Below are positions 1-8,181 of a stretch of 64,000 nt of DNA, one piece after another. This stretch comes from Halosimplex pelagicum (GTDB taxonomy: Archaea > Halobacteriota > Halobacteria > Halobacteriales > Haloarculaceae): assembly GCF_013415905.1 (NCBI RefSeq), contig NZ_CP058909.1, positions 4,774,001 through 4,838,000 on the forward strand, given 5' to 3'. The notes under the pieces were generated by a model that saw only the letters and a program-made list of their open reading frames with translations, searched no databases and was not told where the DNA came from. The position numbers and the translations under genes were made by a program. The first letter of the stretch is position 1; each line of letters opens with the position of its first letter.

Positions 1-1
1 G

Positions 2-481
2 CCGGCGCTCGCGCTGAAGTCCGGTCGCCCCCACTACGACGTGTCCGACGCCGTCTGGGCGGCCTCGAACGACGTGATGAGGCGCGGGTTCGAGCTGGCC
101 GCCGAGACGGGCTGTGCCATCCAGTTGCACGCAGAGAGCGGCGAGGACTTCACCGAGGTAGCCGAGTGGGCCGAGGCCCGGGGGCTCCCGAGCGAGCGGG
201 TCGTCAAGCACTACGCCGGCGGTCGGCTGGACGGGATCACCAAGAGCGTCATCTCCCACAAGGACGAACTGGAACTCGCGATCGAGGAAGACGAGCCGTT
301 CATGATGGAGACCGATTTCATCGACGACCCGGACCGGCCGGGCGCGGTGCTGGGCGTCGGGACGGTCCCCTCGCGGGTGCGCTGGCTGCGCGAGCAGGGC
401 TACGACGAGGCCATCGAGCGCGCCCACGTCGACACGCCCGCGGCGGTGTACGGCATCGACACCGAGGCGACGCTGGAATAG
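2..481 (+). CDS. TatD-family metal-dependent hydrolase, 5' truncated by window edge
   Basis: The frame is open from base 2 and ends in a stop at 479-481, giving 159 residues of the C-terminal part; the start lies upstream of the window. Visible metal-ligand style motifs are QLHAES near the start of the fragment, VVKHYAG in the middle and METDFIDD further on. This is the His/His/Asp order of the TatD/urease-superfamily TIM barrel. Archaeal members are predicted phosphodiesterases/DNases or uncharacterised hydrolases, so the substrate is unknown. The gene is convergent with the small membrane-protein gene that follows. The call rests on motif layout only. Confidence 0.75.
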   Translation, partial: PALALKSGRPHYDVSDAVWAASNDVMRRGFELAAETGCAIQLHAESGEDFTEVAEWAEARGLPSERVVKHYAGGRLDGITKSVISHKDELELAIEEDEPFMMETDFIDDPDRPGAVLGVGTVPSRVRWLREQGYDEAIERAHVDTPAAVYGIDTEATLE

Positions 482-490
482 ACGGTTCCC

Positions 491-748
491 TCACGCCAGT
501 TTCAGCCACTGCTGGATCGCCATCCACAGGAAGAGGACGCCGCCCGCGAGGAGAATCGCGAACGTGTACCGGGCGAGACTCACCCGCCAGTCGGTCGGTT
601 CGATCTCGTCCCACGAGCGGGTGCTCCCGACGGCGTCCAGCCGCTCGCGCCACAGCGCGACCGTGTACGGCCGGAGCACGCCGAACAGCCCCACCGTCAG
701 GAGCGCGACGCCGACGACAGTGGCGCTGGCCGCCGCGGCGACGGTCAC
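491..748 (-). CDS. Small two-TM haloarchaeal membrane protein
   Basis: This is 85 residues from a GTG start. An N-terminal hydrophobic segment (about residues 5-25, VVGVALLTVGLFGVLRPY) is followed by a charged loop containing RSWDEIEPTDW and a second hydrophobic stretch (about 61-80, YTFAILLAGGVLFLWMAI). The pattern of two helices with a Trp/Glu-rich loop is typical of small haloarchaeal membrane proteins with no assigned function. It ends close to, and converges with, the TatD-like gene. I do not recognise a named family. Coding is supported by a clean stop and membrane topology in an otherwise gene-free strand. Confidence 0.6.
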   Translation of the reverse strand: MTVAAAASATVVGVALLTVGLFGVLRPYTVALWRERLDAVGSTRSWDEIEPTDWRVSLARYTFAILLAGGVLFLWMAIQQWLKLA

Positions 749-923
749 GTGGCCCTCCGCCCGGGTCGGCCTCCGGAACGCGCTCCGTGTCCGGGACGAA
801 CGGTCGCCGAGCGACGGGTCTCCCGAGGCATACCTCCGATGCGTCGGCCGACACGATAAGCGTAGAGGCCTCCGCGAGCGCTCGCTGGGACGGTTTTACG
901 TCGCCACCGGTCGACGGACCGCT

Positions 924-1142
924 ATGGAACGACGGTGCCCCGACTGCGGCGTGTCGATGGAGTCGGTCGAGTTCGGTATGAGCGACGCCTGGAACCCCCA
1001 CATCCGGACCGGCGAGAAGCGCGAGGGACTGCTCGGCAAGCTCGGCATGGGCGAGACCGAGGACGTGACGACGCTGATGTGCCCGGAGTGCGGCCTGCTG
1101 CGGTTCTACGCCGATATCGAGGACGACGCGGAGAGTTACTGA
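924..1142 (+). CDS. Small zinc-ribbon protein
   Basis: This is 72 residues. Two CxxC knuckles are visible: RRCPDCGVSM at the N terminus and LMCPECGLL about 45 residues later, so the four cysteines can bind one zinc ion. Between them is a glycine/charged linker (KREGLLGKLGMGE). The frame is open much further upstream, but the ATG at 924 puts the first knuckle right at the N terminus, as in other haloarchaeal micro zinc-finger proteins; the upstream extension is Arg-rich shadow sequence. Function is unknown; such proteins are thought to act in regulation or protein interaction. Confidence 0.75.
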   Translation: MERRCPDCGVSMESVEFGMSDAWNPHIRTGEKREGLLGKLGMGETEDVTTLMCPECGLLRFYADIEDDAESY

Positions 1143-1309
1143 AGTCGATGGCGGTGTGGTGGTGGCGGTAGCGGAGCGGAGGCGGTCGCGGTGCGGTCTG
1201 GTGGCCGGGAGCGCGTGCCCGCGCTCTCGCGCGGGTCGCGCGACTCGGGGAAGGGCAGGCTCGCCGAAGCAGCGGTTCCCGAGCGTCCGGCGCCCTCGGC
1301 GCCGGTTCC

Positions 1310-1352
1310 CCGGCTGCGCGGGAGCGGAGCGACCCGCGCAGCCGGCCTTTTT
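1310..1352 (+). terminator. Perfect 13-bp GC hairpin plus T5
   Basis: CCGGCTGCGCGGG (1310-1322) is perfectly complementary to CCCGCGCAGCCGG (1333-1345) across a 10-base loop, followed by CC and TTTTT (1348-1352). It looks like an intrinsic terminator in the plus direction, about 170 bases after the zinc-ribbon gene. Archaeal termination relies mainly on U-tracts, so the hairpin may have another role. Confidence 0.4.
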
Positions 1353-1360
1353 CACCCATG

Positions 1361-1423
1361 TTTTTGCGGACGGGGTTCCCCGCAGCGCGCCTCGGGCGCG
1401 CGAGGAAACCCCGTCCGGAAAAA
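1361..1423. repeat. 17-bp inverted repeat (one mismatch) with nested palindrome
   Basis: TTTTTGCGGACGGGGTT (1361-1377) pairs with AACCCCGTCCGGAAAAA (1407-1423), with one mismatch. The 29-base interior holds two GCGCGC blocks flanking CTCGG that can form an inner stem. The T5/A5 ends make it terminator-like in both directions. It lies 15 bases upstream of the TATA-like box for the next gene. Confidence 0.65.
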
Positions 1424-1437
1424 GATGGGGTCGAAAG

Positions 1438-1446
1438 CCATATGAC
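1438..1446 (+). promoter_or_regulatory. TATA-like box of the DUF2150 gene
   Basis: CCATATGAC is centred about 26 bases upstream of the ATG at 1468, the spacing expected for a leaderless haloarchaeal transcript. It is the only A/T-rich hexamer in a GC-rich neighbourhood. Confidence 0.45.
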
Positions 1447-1467
1447 CGGAGCGACGAACGACGTTGT

Positions 1468-2049
1468 ATGAGCAATCAGCCGGGGGAGTACTACACGCCC
1501 GAACGCTGGCAGAACTGGCTGGACAGGATCGACGAGGAGGACCTCGACCCCGAAGACGACGACACCGCGCAGTTGCTCTGGAACATGCAGGACGACACGG
1601 CCATCGCCGTCGTCAAGGTCGTCTCCGACTTCGAGGAGGGCGTCCTCGACGAGGACGAGGCCCTCTCGGAGATCGAGGACATGCGCGAGGTCGTCCTCGC
1701 CGAACCGGAGTTCGACGACGAGGAGGCGCTGATGCTGGTCGACAGCGTCCAGACCTCGCTGGTCTGTGTCTTCTACGCGGCCGAGGAGTTCGTCGTCGGC
1801 GGCCCCGCCGAGGACGCGCCCATCGGCGAGTACGTCGGCGCGGCGGCCGACGCCGAGGCCGAGGAGGACCTCGACACGGCGCTGTCGTACTGCGTTCAGG
1901 CGGGGACGCTGGTCATCGACGGCGCCGAGTTCGACCCGTCGATGGCCGAGGAGGTCGAACCCGGCCTCGTCGTCCAGTGGGTCAACGGGCTCGACAGCCT
2001 CCAGACGGCGATGAAAGACCCCGAAGTCGTCGAAGAGGACGACGAGTAG
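1468..2049 (+). CDS. DUF2150 family protein
   Basis: This is 193 residues and highly acidic. The N terminus (GEYYTPERWQNWLDRI) and the overall length match the haloarchaeal DUF2150 family as I know it. The protein is mostly helical and soluble, with no signal peptide, metal motif or membrane span. The ATG at 1468 is chosen because it starts the conserved block and sits behind a TATA-like box; the frame stays open upstream, but that part is an Arg-rich translation of the palindromic region. Function is unknown. The acidic tail (EVVEEDDE) is typical of haloarchaeal cytoplasmic proteins. Confidence 0.8.
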   Translation: MSNQPGEYYTPERWQNWLDRIDEEDLDPEDDDTAQLLWNMQDDTAIAVVKVVSDFEEGVLDEDEALSEIEDMREVVLAEPEFDDEEALMLVDSVQTSLVCVFYAAEEFVVGGPAEDAPIGEYVGAAADAEAEEDLDTALSYCVQAGTLVIDGAEFDPSMAEEVEPGLVVQWVNGLDSLQTAMKDPEVVEEDDE

Positions 2050-2209
2050 GCGTTCGAGGGACGACCGGCGGTCCGCGGCGGCGTCCCCGCCGTCGCGACG
2101 GCCCGCGCGGCCGCCGTCGACCGACCCCGGCTCGACGGGTAGACGGTCGTTATCAGGGTGGAAAATCGGGGACACAGGTTTTTCCACGGTGAGGGGGTAC
2201 TCCGGCGAC

Positions 2210-4552
2210 ATGGAGCCGTGGGACGACAGGGGCCAGTCCATCCAGATCGGGGCGGTCCTGATCTTCGCGGCGCTGATCCTCCTGTTGTCGCTGTACCAGG
2301 CGACGATCGTCCCACAGCAGAACGAACGGGTCGAGTTCGACCACAGCCAGCAGGTCCAGAGCGACCTGCTTGACCTGCGCAACGCCGTCACGTCGACGTT
2401 CGGCGAGTCGGCGAGCCGGTCGGTATCGATCCAGTTGGGGACGACCTATCCCTCGCGAGTGCTGGCGGTGAACCCGCCGCCGGTGTCGGGGCTGGTGCGG
2501 ACGGCCGGGACCGCCGACGGTGACGTGTCGTTCGAACTCGACAACGCCGTGGCGCTGGACGACGAGACGGATGATTTCTGGGACGGCTCGGTGGACTCCG
2601 GAGGCCGCTACCAGACCGGTTCGATCGTCTACCGGCCGAGCTACAACGAGTACGGTCAGCCGCCGCGGACGGTGTACGACTCGACGGTGCTGTACGACAA
2701 CTTCACCTTCGAGGGGGCGACCATCGCACGTAGCGGTCAGACGCTGATCGACGGGTCGACGATCTCGCTGGTGGCGCTGAACGGCTCGCTCCAGCAGTCG
2801 TCGTCGGGTGCGGCCTCGGTGGACGTACGGCCGAAGAGCGCGTCGAGCACGACAGTCGCGGTGAGGAACAGTGCCGCAGGTAACATCACGATCCGGACGG
2901 CGACGCGACTCCCGAACTCGACGTGGACGGAACTGCTGGCGGACGAGTCGAACGTGACCGGCTGGGAGACGAGCGCGCTGATCGACGTCGACGAGTTCCG
3001 GATGCTGGAAGTCGAACTGAAGCCGGGAACCTACGAGCTGCGGATGGCGAAGGCCGGCGTCGGGACGCGGGTGACCGACACGTCGGCGGCGTACATGACG
3101 GACGTGGCGGCCGACGGGTCGACGGTGCCCGAGAACGGATCAGTCCGGCTGACCGTCGAGGTGCGGGACGCGTACAACAACCCGGTCGCGGACGTGAATG
3201 TGACGGGTTCGACGGGTACTTCGGTCGGCGATCTCGCAGAAGCCGAAGTGGCGACCGGCGACGACGGGCGGGCGTCGTTCGTCTACGAGGCCCCCGAGAG
3301 CGTCAACGCGGCGACGGAGGTACCCGTCGAGTTCACGTTCGACCCGACCACGCCGCCGTCGTTCGATCCTGACGCTCCGGAAGACGTCGAGGCCGTCGTC
3401 GAGGTCCAGAACACGCAGGTCGACGGCGCCTCCGGCGGCGGCAGTGCACCGTTCTCGGTGACGTGGGACTCGCCCGAAGTCTCCGAAACCGGCACGTACC
3501 TCTCGTCCTGCGACTCCTCGGACTGTACGTGGGATGTCGGAGCGGACACCGACGACACGCTCGACCTCTCGGCAGTGGTCGAGGATATCGCCGGCGGTGT
3601 CGACAACACGACGGTCGACGGGACGACCGTCGACTTCGCACTCAACAACGGGACGGTAGGGACGCTCTCGTCGGAATCGGACGTCTCCGACAACAGCGGA
3701 ACGGTCGAGACTACGTTGACAGCGAGCGAGAACGGAACGGTTCGTCTCTACGCGGTCAGTGGCGGTGCGAGCGACCCCCTCAACGTCACCGTCACGAACG
3801 TGACCGGGGCGAGCAGTCAGGGGCCGACGCTCGGGTTCCGGGTCGACGACTTCAGCGACCGGCGAAACAACGACCCCAACTTCGTCGCCTCCTATGACGT
3901 GAGCGACACCAGTTCCTCGTACGAGCGCGTTGAGGTGTCGTTTGCCGCCAGCGACGGGAACCCCTCGGGTACCAGACAGAGTGACGCGACGCGCGGCAGT
4001 TTCAGTTACCAACCGGGCTTCGGTGACGGCGAACAGTTCGACGTGACGCTCGACGTCATCTATACTGACGACCAGGGCAACGAGTACGTCGCGGCCAGCA
4101 AGACCATCACCGACACCGCGGATGCTCGCAACCCGACGAGCCAAAACGCGGACCTTTCGGAGTCCAACAGCGCGAGTCTCGACAGCGTGACTATCGAAGA
4201 CCGATCGAAAGTGAAAAATAACGATGTGCGCTACCGATTTAGCTACACGGTCTCCGGCTCGGGAACCTTCAGTCAAGTTCGGTTGTTCGCCCTCAACCTC
4301 AATGGTAACGGGGCAACGGGGTTCCGTGACGAGACGAGCCGGTCCGGGAAAAACGTGGATCTCAAGCCCGGAGACGGCACGAACACCCAGTACCGCCTCG
4401 GGGTCGCCGTCTACGACGCCGACGGAGCCATCGTCGAAATGGTTGACCGGACGGACGCCGCGGACGGCGATGGCGTCGTTCTGACTGCCACCGTGGCACT
4501 TCTCGCAGTAGCACTCGCCGGACATGCGATTCGGCGTTCGTCGATACACTAG
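2210..4552 (+). CDS. Large pilin-like surface protein with Ig-like region
   Basis: This is 780 residues from the ATG at 2210; a GTG at 2189 is possible but less likely. The N terminus, DDRGQSIQIGAVLIFAALIL, resembles the class III signal and hydrophobic helix of haloarchaeal pilin-like proteins, so it may be processed by a PibD-type peptidase or stay membrane-anchored. Middle regions have Ig-like features, including a segment (about residues 300-400) resembling a bacterial Ig-like domain (VRLTVEVRDAYNNPVADVNV). Many NxT/NxS sequons suggest S-layer-type glycosylation. The last ~20 residues are hydrophobic (VVLTATVALLAVALAG) followed by RR, a likely C-terminal anchor. The 3' third (from about 3.85 kb) uses visibly more A/T-containing codons than the 5' part. 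Confidence 0.7.
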   Translation: MEPWDDRGQSIQIGAVLIFAALILLLSLYQATIVPQQNERVEFDHSQQVQSDLLDLRNAVTSTFGESASRSVSIQLGTTYPSRVLAVNPPPVSGLVRTAGTADGDVSFELDNAVALDDETDDFWDGSVDSGGRYQTGSIVYRPSYNEYGQPPRTVYDSTVLYDNFTFEGATIARSGQTLIDGSTISLVALNGSLQQSSSGAASVDVRPKSASSTTVAVRNSAAGNITIRTATRLPNSTWTELLADESNVTGWETSALIDVDEFRMLEVELKPGTYELRMAKAGVGTRVTDTSAAYMTDVAADGSTVPENGSVRLTVEVRDAYNNPVADVNVTGSTGTSVGDLAEAEVATGDDGRASFVYEAPESVNAATEVPVEFTFDPTTPPSFDPDAPEDVEAVVEVQNTQVDGASGGGSAPFSVTWDSPEVSETGTYLSSCDSSDCTWDVGADTDDTLDLSAVVEDIAGGVDNTTVDGTTVDFALNNGTVGTLSSESDVSDNSGTVETTLTASENGTVRLYAVSGGASDPLNVTVTNVTGASSQGPTLGFRVDDFSDRRNNDPNFVASYDVSDTSSSYERVEVSFAASDGNPSGTRQSDATRGSFSYQPGFGDGEQFDVTLDVIYTDDQGNEYVAASKTITDTADARNPTSQNADLSESNSASLDSVTIEDRSKVKNNDVRYRFSYTVSGSGTFSQVRLFALNLNGNGATGFRDETSRSGKNVDLKPGDGTNTQYRLGVAVYDADGAIVEMVDRTDAADGDGVVLTATVALLAVALAGHAIRRSSIH

Positions 4553-4590
4553 TCGACAGGCACTTGTAGGAGTCTCACAGAGTTGGGGCT

Positions 4591-5937
4591 ATGACATCCG
4601 TCGGTATCGACGCCATCGAGATGAGGACGGGGAAACTCAGGCTCGACCTGCCGGAGACGTTCGCGCCGGCGCAGGGCGACGACCCCGGGAAGTACACGAA
4701 GGGCCTCGGCCTGACGGCGAGTTCCTTCCCGGACGTCTACGAGGACATCGTGACGATGGGGGCCAACGCGGCCCACGACCTGATGGAACGCAAGGGGCTC
4801 GAACCCGAGGACATCGGCCGCATCGACGTGGCGACGGAGTCGGCGTTCGACAACTCCAAGCCCGTCTCGACGTACATCGCGGGCTGTCTCGAACAGGTGT
4901 ACGACGGCGACTTCCACCACGCCAACAAGGGCGAGCGCAAGTTCGCCTGCATCTCGGGCACCCAGAGCCTGGACGACGCGTACAACTGGATCCGCGCGGG
5001 GCGCAACCGCGGCCGCTCGGCGCTCGTCATCGCCACCGACACCGCGCTGTACGCCCGCGACGACCCCGGCGAGGCCACCCAGGGCGCGGGCGCCGTCGCG
5101 CTGCTCGTCAGCGAGGACCCCGACGTGGTCGAGCTCTCGACCGAGCAGGGCTACGGCAGCGCCGACGAGACGGACTTCCTCAAACCGCAACAGCAGTTCC
5201 CGAGCGTCGACGGCAAGCGCTCGGTGCAGGTGTATCTCGCGCGGATGCGCGAGGCCGTCAAGGACTTCGAGTCCGTCGCGGGGAAGATCCACCCCGACGA
5301 CGCGGCGCTGATCCCCTTCCACACGCCGTTCCCGGGGATGGTCCGCAAGGCCGCCGCGCTCGCGTTCCGCCACGTCAGCCGCGACACGGAGATCGAGGAG
5401 GAGCTCGCGCCGGAGATCGGCCGCCAGCCCCGCCGCGAGGCCTTCGACAGCGAGGAGGCGTTCCGCGAGGCCGCCGCCGACTACACCGACGATCTGACCG
5501 ACACCGACGCCTACCGCGAGTGGTACGCCGAGACCGTCGAGCCCACGCTGACGATCTCCCGCGAGGTCGGCAACTGGTACACCGGCTCGGTCCACGTCGC
5601 CCGCCTCTCCGGGCTGAAAGCCGCCCACGAGGACGGTATCGACATGACCGGCGAGAAACTGCTCGTCGGCTCGTACGGCTCGGGCGCCCAGGCGGAGATC
5701 CACGCCGAGACCGTCCAGCCCGGCTGGGCCGACGAGATCGAGGCGCTCGACGTCGACGAGCAGCTGGCGGCCCGCTACGAGCTGACTTTCGAGGAGTACG
5801 AGGACGTTCACGACGTACACAACCACGACGAGGACGCCGGCGCCGCCGACGTGGACCAGTTCACCGCGCCGGAGTCTGAGTTCGTCTTCGACGGCTGGGG
5901 TCGGATGGGCGAGCGCAAGTACACCTACGTGGAGTGA
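4591..5937 (+). CDS. hmgB: Hydroxymethylglutaryl-CoA synthase
   Basis: This is 448 residues, the length of archaeal HMG-CoA synthases. The enzyme condenses acetyl-CoA with acetoacetyl-CoA to HMG-CoA, the first committed step of the mevalonate pathway feeding archaeal isoprenoid lipids, carotenoids and quinones. The expected thiolase-fold catalytic residues are present: Glu83 in ATESAF, the nucleophile Cys120 in KFACISGTQ and His244 in IPFHTPFPGM. The SYGSGAQAEIH motif near the C terminus also fits. It starts 38 bases after the surface-protein gene. A weak A/T box lies near 4561-4570. The symbol follows usage in Haloferax; mvaS is the bacterial name. Confidence 0.93.
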   Translation: MTSVGIDAIEMRTGKLRLDLPETFAPAQGDDPGKYTKGLGLTASSFPDVYEDIVTMGANAAHDLMERKGLEPEDIGRIDVATESAFDNSKPVSTYIAGCLEQVYDGDFHHANKGERKFACISGTQSLDDAYNWIRAGRNRGRSALVIATDTALYARDDPGEATQGAGAVALLVSEDPDVVELSTEQGYGSADETDFLKPQQQFPSVDGKRSVQVYLARMREAVKDFESVAGKIHPDDAALIPFHTPFPGMVRKAAALAFRHVSRDTEIEEELAPEIGRQPRREAFDSEEAFREAAADYTDDLTDTDAYREWYAETVEPTLTISREVGNWYTGSVHVARLSGLKAAHEDGIDMTGEKLLVGSYGSGAQAEIHAETVQPGWADEIEALDVDEQLAARYELTFEEYEDVHDVHNHDEDAGAADVDQFTAPESEFVFDGWGRMGERKYTYVE

Positions 5938-6013
5938 TCGACCGACCGGAAGCGGGTCGCGCCCGCGACCGACGCCCCGCAGTTTCATAGTGGTCAGGCC
6001 GAAACGGGTAGCC

Positions 6014-6766
6014 GTGAGCAACTGGCTGTTCCCGGACCGCGACGAGCAGGCGGAGCCGGCGGGCGACGCGGTCGACCCGACCGACCCGGACGTGGACCCC
6101 GCGGAGGCGGACCTGGACACCGAGGCGACCCACGTCGACCCGCTCCGGCCCGACGCCGTCGACCCGGGGACCAGCGTCCTGGTCGCGGGACCGGCGATGA
6201 CCGGCAAGCGGCGGTTGCTGTTCGACCTCGTCGGCGGGTCGGCCTCGAAGACGGCCGCGTTCGTGACGACGAAAAAGCCGGCGCGGAAGGTGGCCGCCTG
6301 GTTCGCCGCGACCCGTCCGGAGACCGAGGAGTGGGACCTCTCGGTCGTCGACTGCACCGGGAGCGCCGGCCGCGAGCGCAGGTCCCGCGCCCCGGGGATC
6401 GACGACCTGCGGGTGGTGTCCAGCCCCGGCGACCTGACCGGCGTCGGCATCGAGTTGACGGGGGTCCTCCGGGAGTGGGACCACGACGCCGCGACCGACC
6501 CGAGGGTCGGCCTGCACTCGCTGTCGACGCTGCTGATGTACGCCGACGTGAAGCGAGTCTACCAGTTCCTCCACGTCGTGACGAGCCGCGTCGCCAGCGT
6601 CGACGGCGTCGGCGTCTACACCCTCGACGTGAGCGCCGGCGGCACGGCCGACGACGTGCTCAAACAGCTGTTCGACGCCATGGTCGAGGTCCGCCGCGGC
6701 GACGACGGCTCTGAGTTCAGAGTCCGGGGCGGCGACTTCGGCCCCCGCTCGTGGACGACGTTCTGA
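6014..6766 (+). CDS. RecA/KaiC-like P-loop protein, degenerate
   Basis: This is 250 residues from the GTG at 6014; an earlier GTG at 5990 overlaps what looks like promoter sequence. An acidic linker of about 50 residues precedes a RecA-type core. The Walker-A-like stretch VAGPAMTGKRR (about 58-67) keeps the GK but has Arg where Ser/Thr is usual. Later parts, including VGLHSLSTLLMYADVKRVYQ and the final EVRRGDDGSEFRVRGG, resemble haloarchaeal KaiC/DUF7504-type regulators, often near signalling genes. ATPase activity is uncertain because the P-loop is imperfect. No operon partner is apparent. A DNA-repair or signal-transduction role would be a guess. Confidence 0.6.
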   Translation: MSNWLFPDRDEQAEPAGDAVDPTDPDVDPAEADLDTEATHVDPLRPDAVDPGTSVLVAGPAMTGKRRLLFDLVGGSASKTAAFVTTKKPARKVAAWFAATRPETEEWDLSVVDCTGSAGRERRSRAPGIDDLRVVSSPGDLTGVGIELTGVLREWDHDAATDPRVGLHSLSTLLMYADVKRVYQFLHVVTSRVASVDGVGVYTLDVSAGGTADDVLKQLFDAMVEVRRGDDGSEFRVRGGDFGPRSWTTF

Positions 6767-6946
6767 GGCGCCCGAATCGCGCCGATTCGGGCCTGTAACT
6801 GTCTCCGCTGCCGTTTCGGGACCGCGGGTAGCCGGCCGCCGAACGCGCTCGTCGCGGTCGCCCTCCCGATGGCGGTGCGGGACCGCGCCGGTGTCGGTGC
6901 AGGCAGAAGATACTTGTCACGGTGTACCAAACCCGGATTCGAAGCC

Positions 6947-7153
6947 ATGACGGACCACGCGACGCGACCCGGCGAGGCGGACAGTGTCGAGAGCCAGCCG
7001 TCCGCGGACGTGCGAGTCGCCCCCGCCGACACCGAGGGCGTCGCCGCCACGGACGCCTACGAGGTCGACGGCGGCGTGGTCCTCTTCGACACGGAGAACC
7101 CGCTCGCCTGGGTCGAGGCCGACGACGCGCTCGCGCTCGGGCGGATGGCCTGA
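6947..7153 (+). CDS. Small conserved haloarchaeal protein
   Basis: This is 68 residues, acidic and soluble. The C-terminal block EVDGGVVLFDTENPLAW is the kind of short conserved core seen in a family of tiny haloarchaeal proteins (I believe DUF7331). The frame continues upstream, but the ATG at 6947 follows a TATA-like AGATACTTG at about 6907-6915 and starts a disordered acidic N terminus. Function is unknown. Confidence 0.65.
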   Translation: MTDHATRPGEADSVESQPSADVRVAPADTEGVAATDAYEVDGGVVLFDTENPLAWVEADDALALGRMA

Positions 7154-7225
7154 GTGGCGACCGCGACGACCGCGGCGACCGACCGAGTGGGAACCCTTTT
7201 GCACGCGAGCGCGTAACTCGCGGAC

Positions 7226-7609
7226 GTGTTAGGCGACGGTGACGGCGACGACGACCCGTTCGAGGACCCCTTCGAGGAGGCCGGACGCTCCGAGTCCTCG
7301 CTCGGGCCCGACATACCGGAGGTTGACGTGCCCGAAGTGGAGGTGCCGTCGGTCGAGACGAACCACGACGACTTCGACGCCGACGTGGACCCGGAGCTCA
7401 GGCGGACGTTCTGGCGGCTCGTCGTCGTCTTCGACGTGGCCCTGCTCGCGCTGTCGCTCGGGCCGATGTTCGTCTACTTCCGGGGCGACTGGGAGACGGG
7501 CGGCCCGCTGTTCGCGCTCGGCGCGATCTCCTTCGCCTACGGCGTGCTCACCTACCGCCGCTATCGCGCCGACGACGACGCCGGCGAGCCGGACGCCGTC
7601 GGCGAGTGA
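7226..7609 (+). CDS. Two-TM membrane protein with acidic N-terminal tail
   Basis: This is 127 residues from a GTG. The first ~55 residues are acidic and carry short V/P/E repeats (IPEVDVPEVEVPSVE). Two membrane spans follow (about 63-85, LVVVFDVALLALSLGPMFVYF, and about 93-112, GPLFALGAISFAYGVLTY), then an acidic C-terminal tail. It is probably anchored in the membrane with both tails cytoplasmic. No enzymatic motif is seen. It may be one of the conserved haloarchaeal DUF7322-type proteins, but I am not sure. Confidence 0.65.
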   Translation: MLGDGDGDDDPFEDPFEEAGRSESSLGPDIPEVDVPEVEVPSVETNHDDFDADVDPELRRTFWRLVVVFDVALLALSLGPMFVYFRGDWETGGPLFALGAISFAYGVLTYRRYRADDDAGEPDAVGE

Positions 7610-7674
7610 CCGCGTATCCTTCGAGAGCCTCGCCGACCGGAACCGCTAACCCCGCGAGGCCGCTACCGCCGCCC

Positions 7675-8145
7675 ATGCGAACGGTCCGCGACGAGTCCGG
7701 TCGCCGCCTGGTCCTGATCAAGGAGTCGAGCGACGCCTCGCTCGTGCGCGACCCCGAGACCGGCGAGCGGCGCCACGTCGCCAACGACGACCTGGAGCCC
7801 GTCGACGGCGAGTCGCCGCTGGAGACGGCCAGCCGCGCCGTGCCCGAACCGGTCAGGGCCGTGGCGAGCGCCGTCCACGGCGACCGCTCGCTCGGGCTCC
7901 TGCTGGAGGTCGACGCCCGCTCGCCGGTCGACGTGCGGACACTGACGGACGCGGTCGACCTCTGCGAGAGCGACCTGCACGGCCACCTCTCGGAGTTCCG
8001 CGCGGCCGGGCTGGTCGCCGAGACCGACGCGGCCGGCGTCCGCGGCTACGAGACGACCGCCCTCGCGAGCGAGGGGCTTGCTGCGATGCGGGCCGAGGGC
8101 GGTGACCCGGACGGGGAAGACGGCCCGGACGCCGACGAGTTCTGA
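7675..8145 (+). CDS. Predicted winged-helix regulatory protein
   Basis: This is 156 residues from the ATG at 7675. The N-terminal ~45 residues read like a small beta-rich module (RLVLIKESSDASLVRDPETG). From about residue 70 there is a helix-turn-helix pattern: LLLEVDARSPVDVRTLTDAV, then LCESDLHGHLSEFRAAGLV and a beta-hairpin wing GYETTALASEG. This is typical of haloarchaeal ArsR/MarR-like DNA-binding proteins. It lies 65 bases after the two-TM gene and could share a transcript. The target is unknown. Confidence 0.65.
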   Translation: MRTVRDESGRRLVLIKESSDASLVRDPETGERRHVANDDLEPVDGESPLETASRAVPEPVRAVASAVHGDRSLGLLLEVDARSPVDVRTLTDAVDLCESDLHGHLSEFRAAGLVAETDAAGVRGYETTALASEGLAAMRAEGGDPDGEDGPDADEF

Positions 8146-8181
8146 CCAAGACATTTACCGGAGCGCTCGCCACGGAGTGGT

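Larger units (their letters stand above)
1143..1467. other. Non-coding, palindrome-rich intergenic region
   Basis: No convincing gene is present. The first ~60 bases are G/T-rich with repeated GCGGT steps. A chain of GC palindromes follows, including GGCGCC-CTC-GGCGCC near 1290-1302, a strong hairpin at 1310-1345 and a long imperfect inverted repeat at 1361-1423. The promoter of the next gene begins near 1438. Similar G/T-rich runs and palindrome chains recur near 38.2-38.8 kb and 52.0-52.4 kb. Confidence 0.6.

Noticed and set aside
922-2391. 489-codon minus-strand frame opposite the zinc-ribbon and DUF2150 genes
   Set aside because: Shadow; includes the palindromic intergenic DNA and low-complexity sequence.
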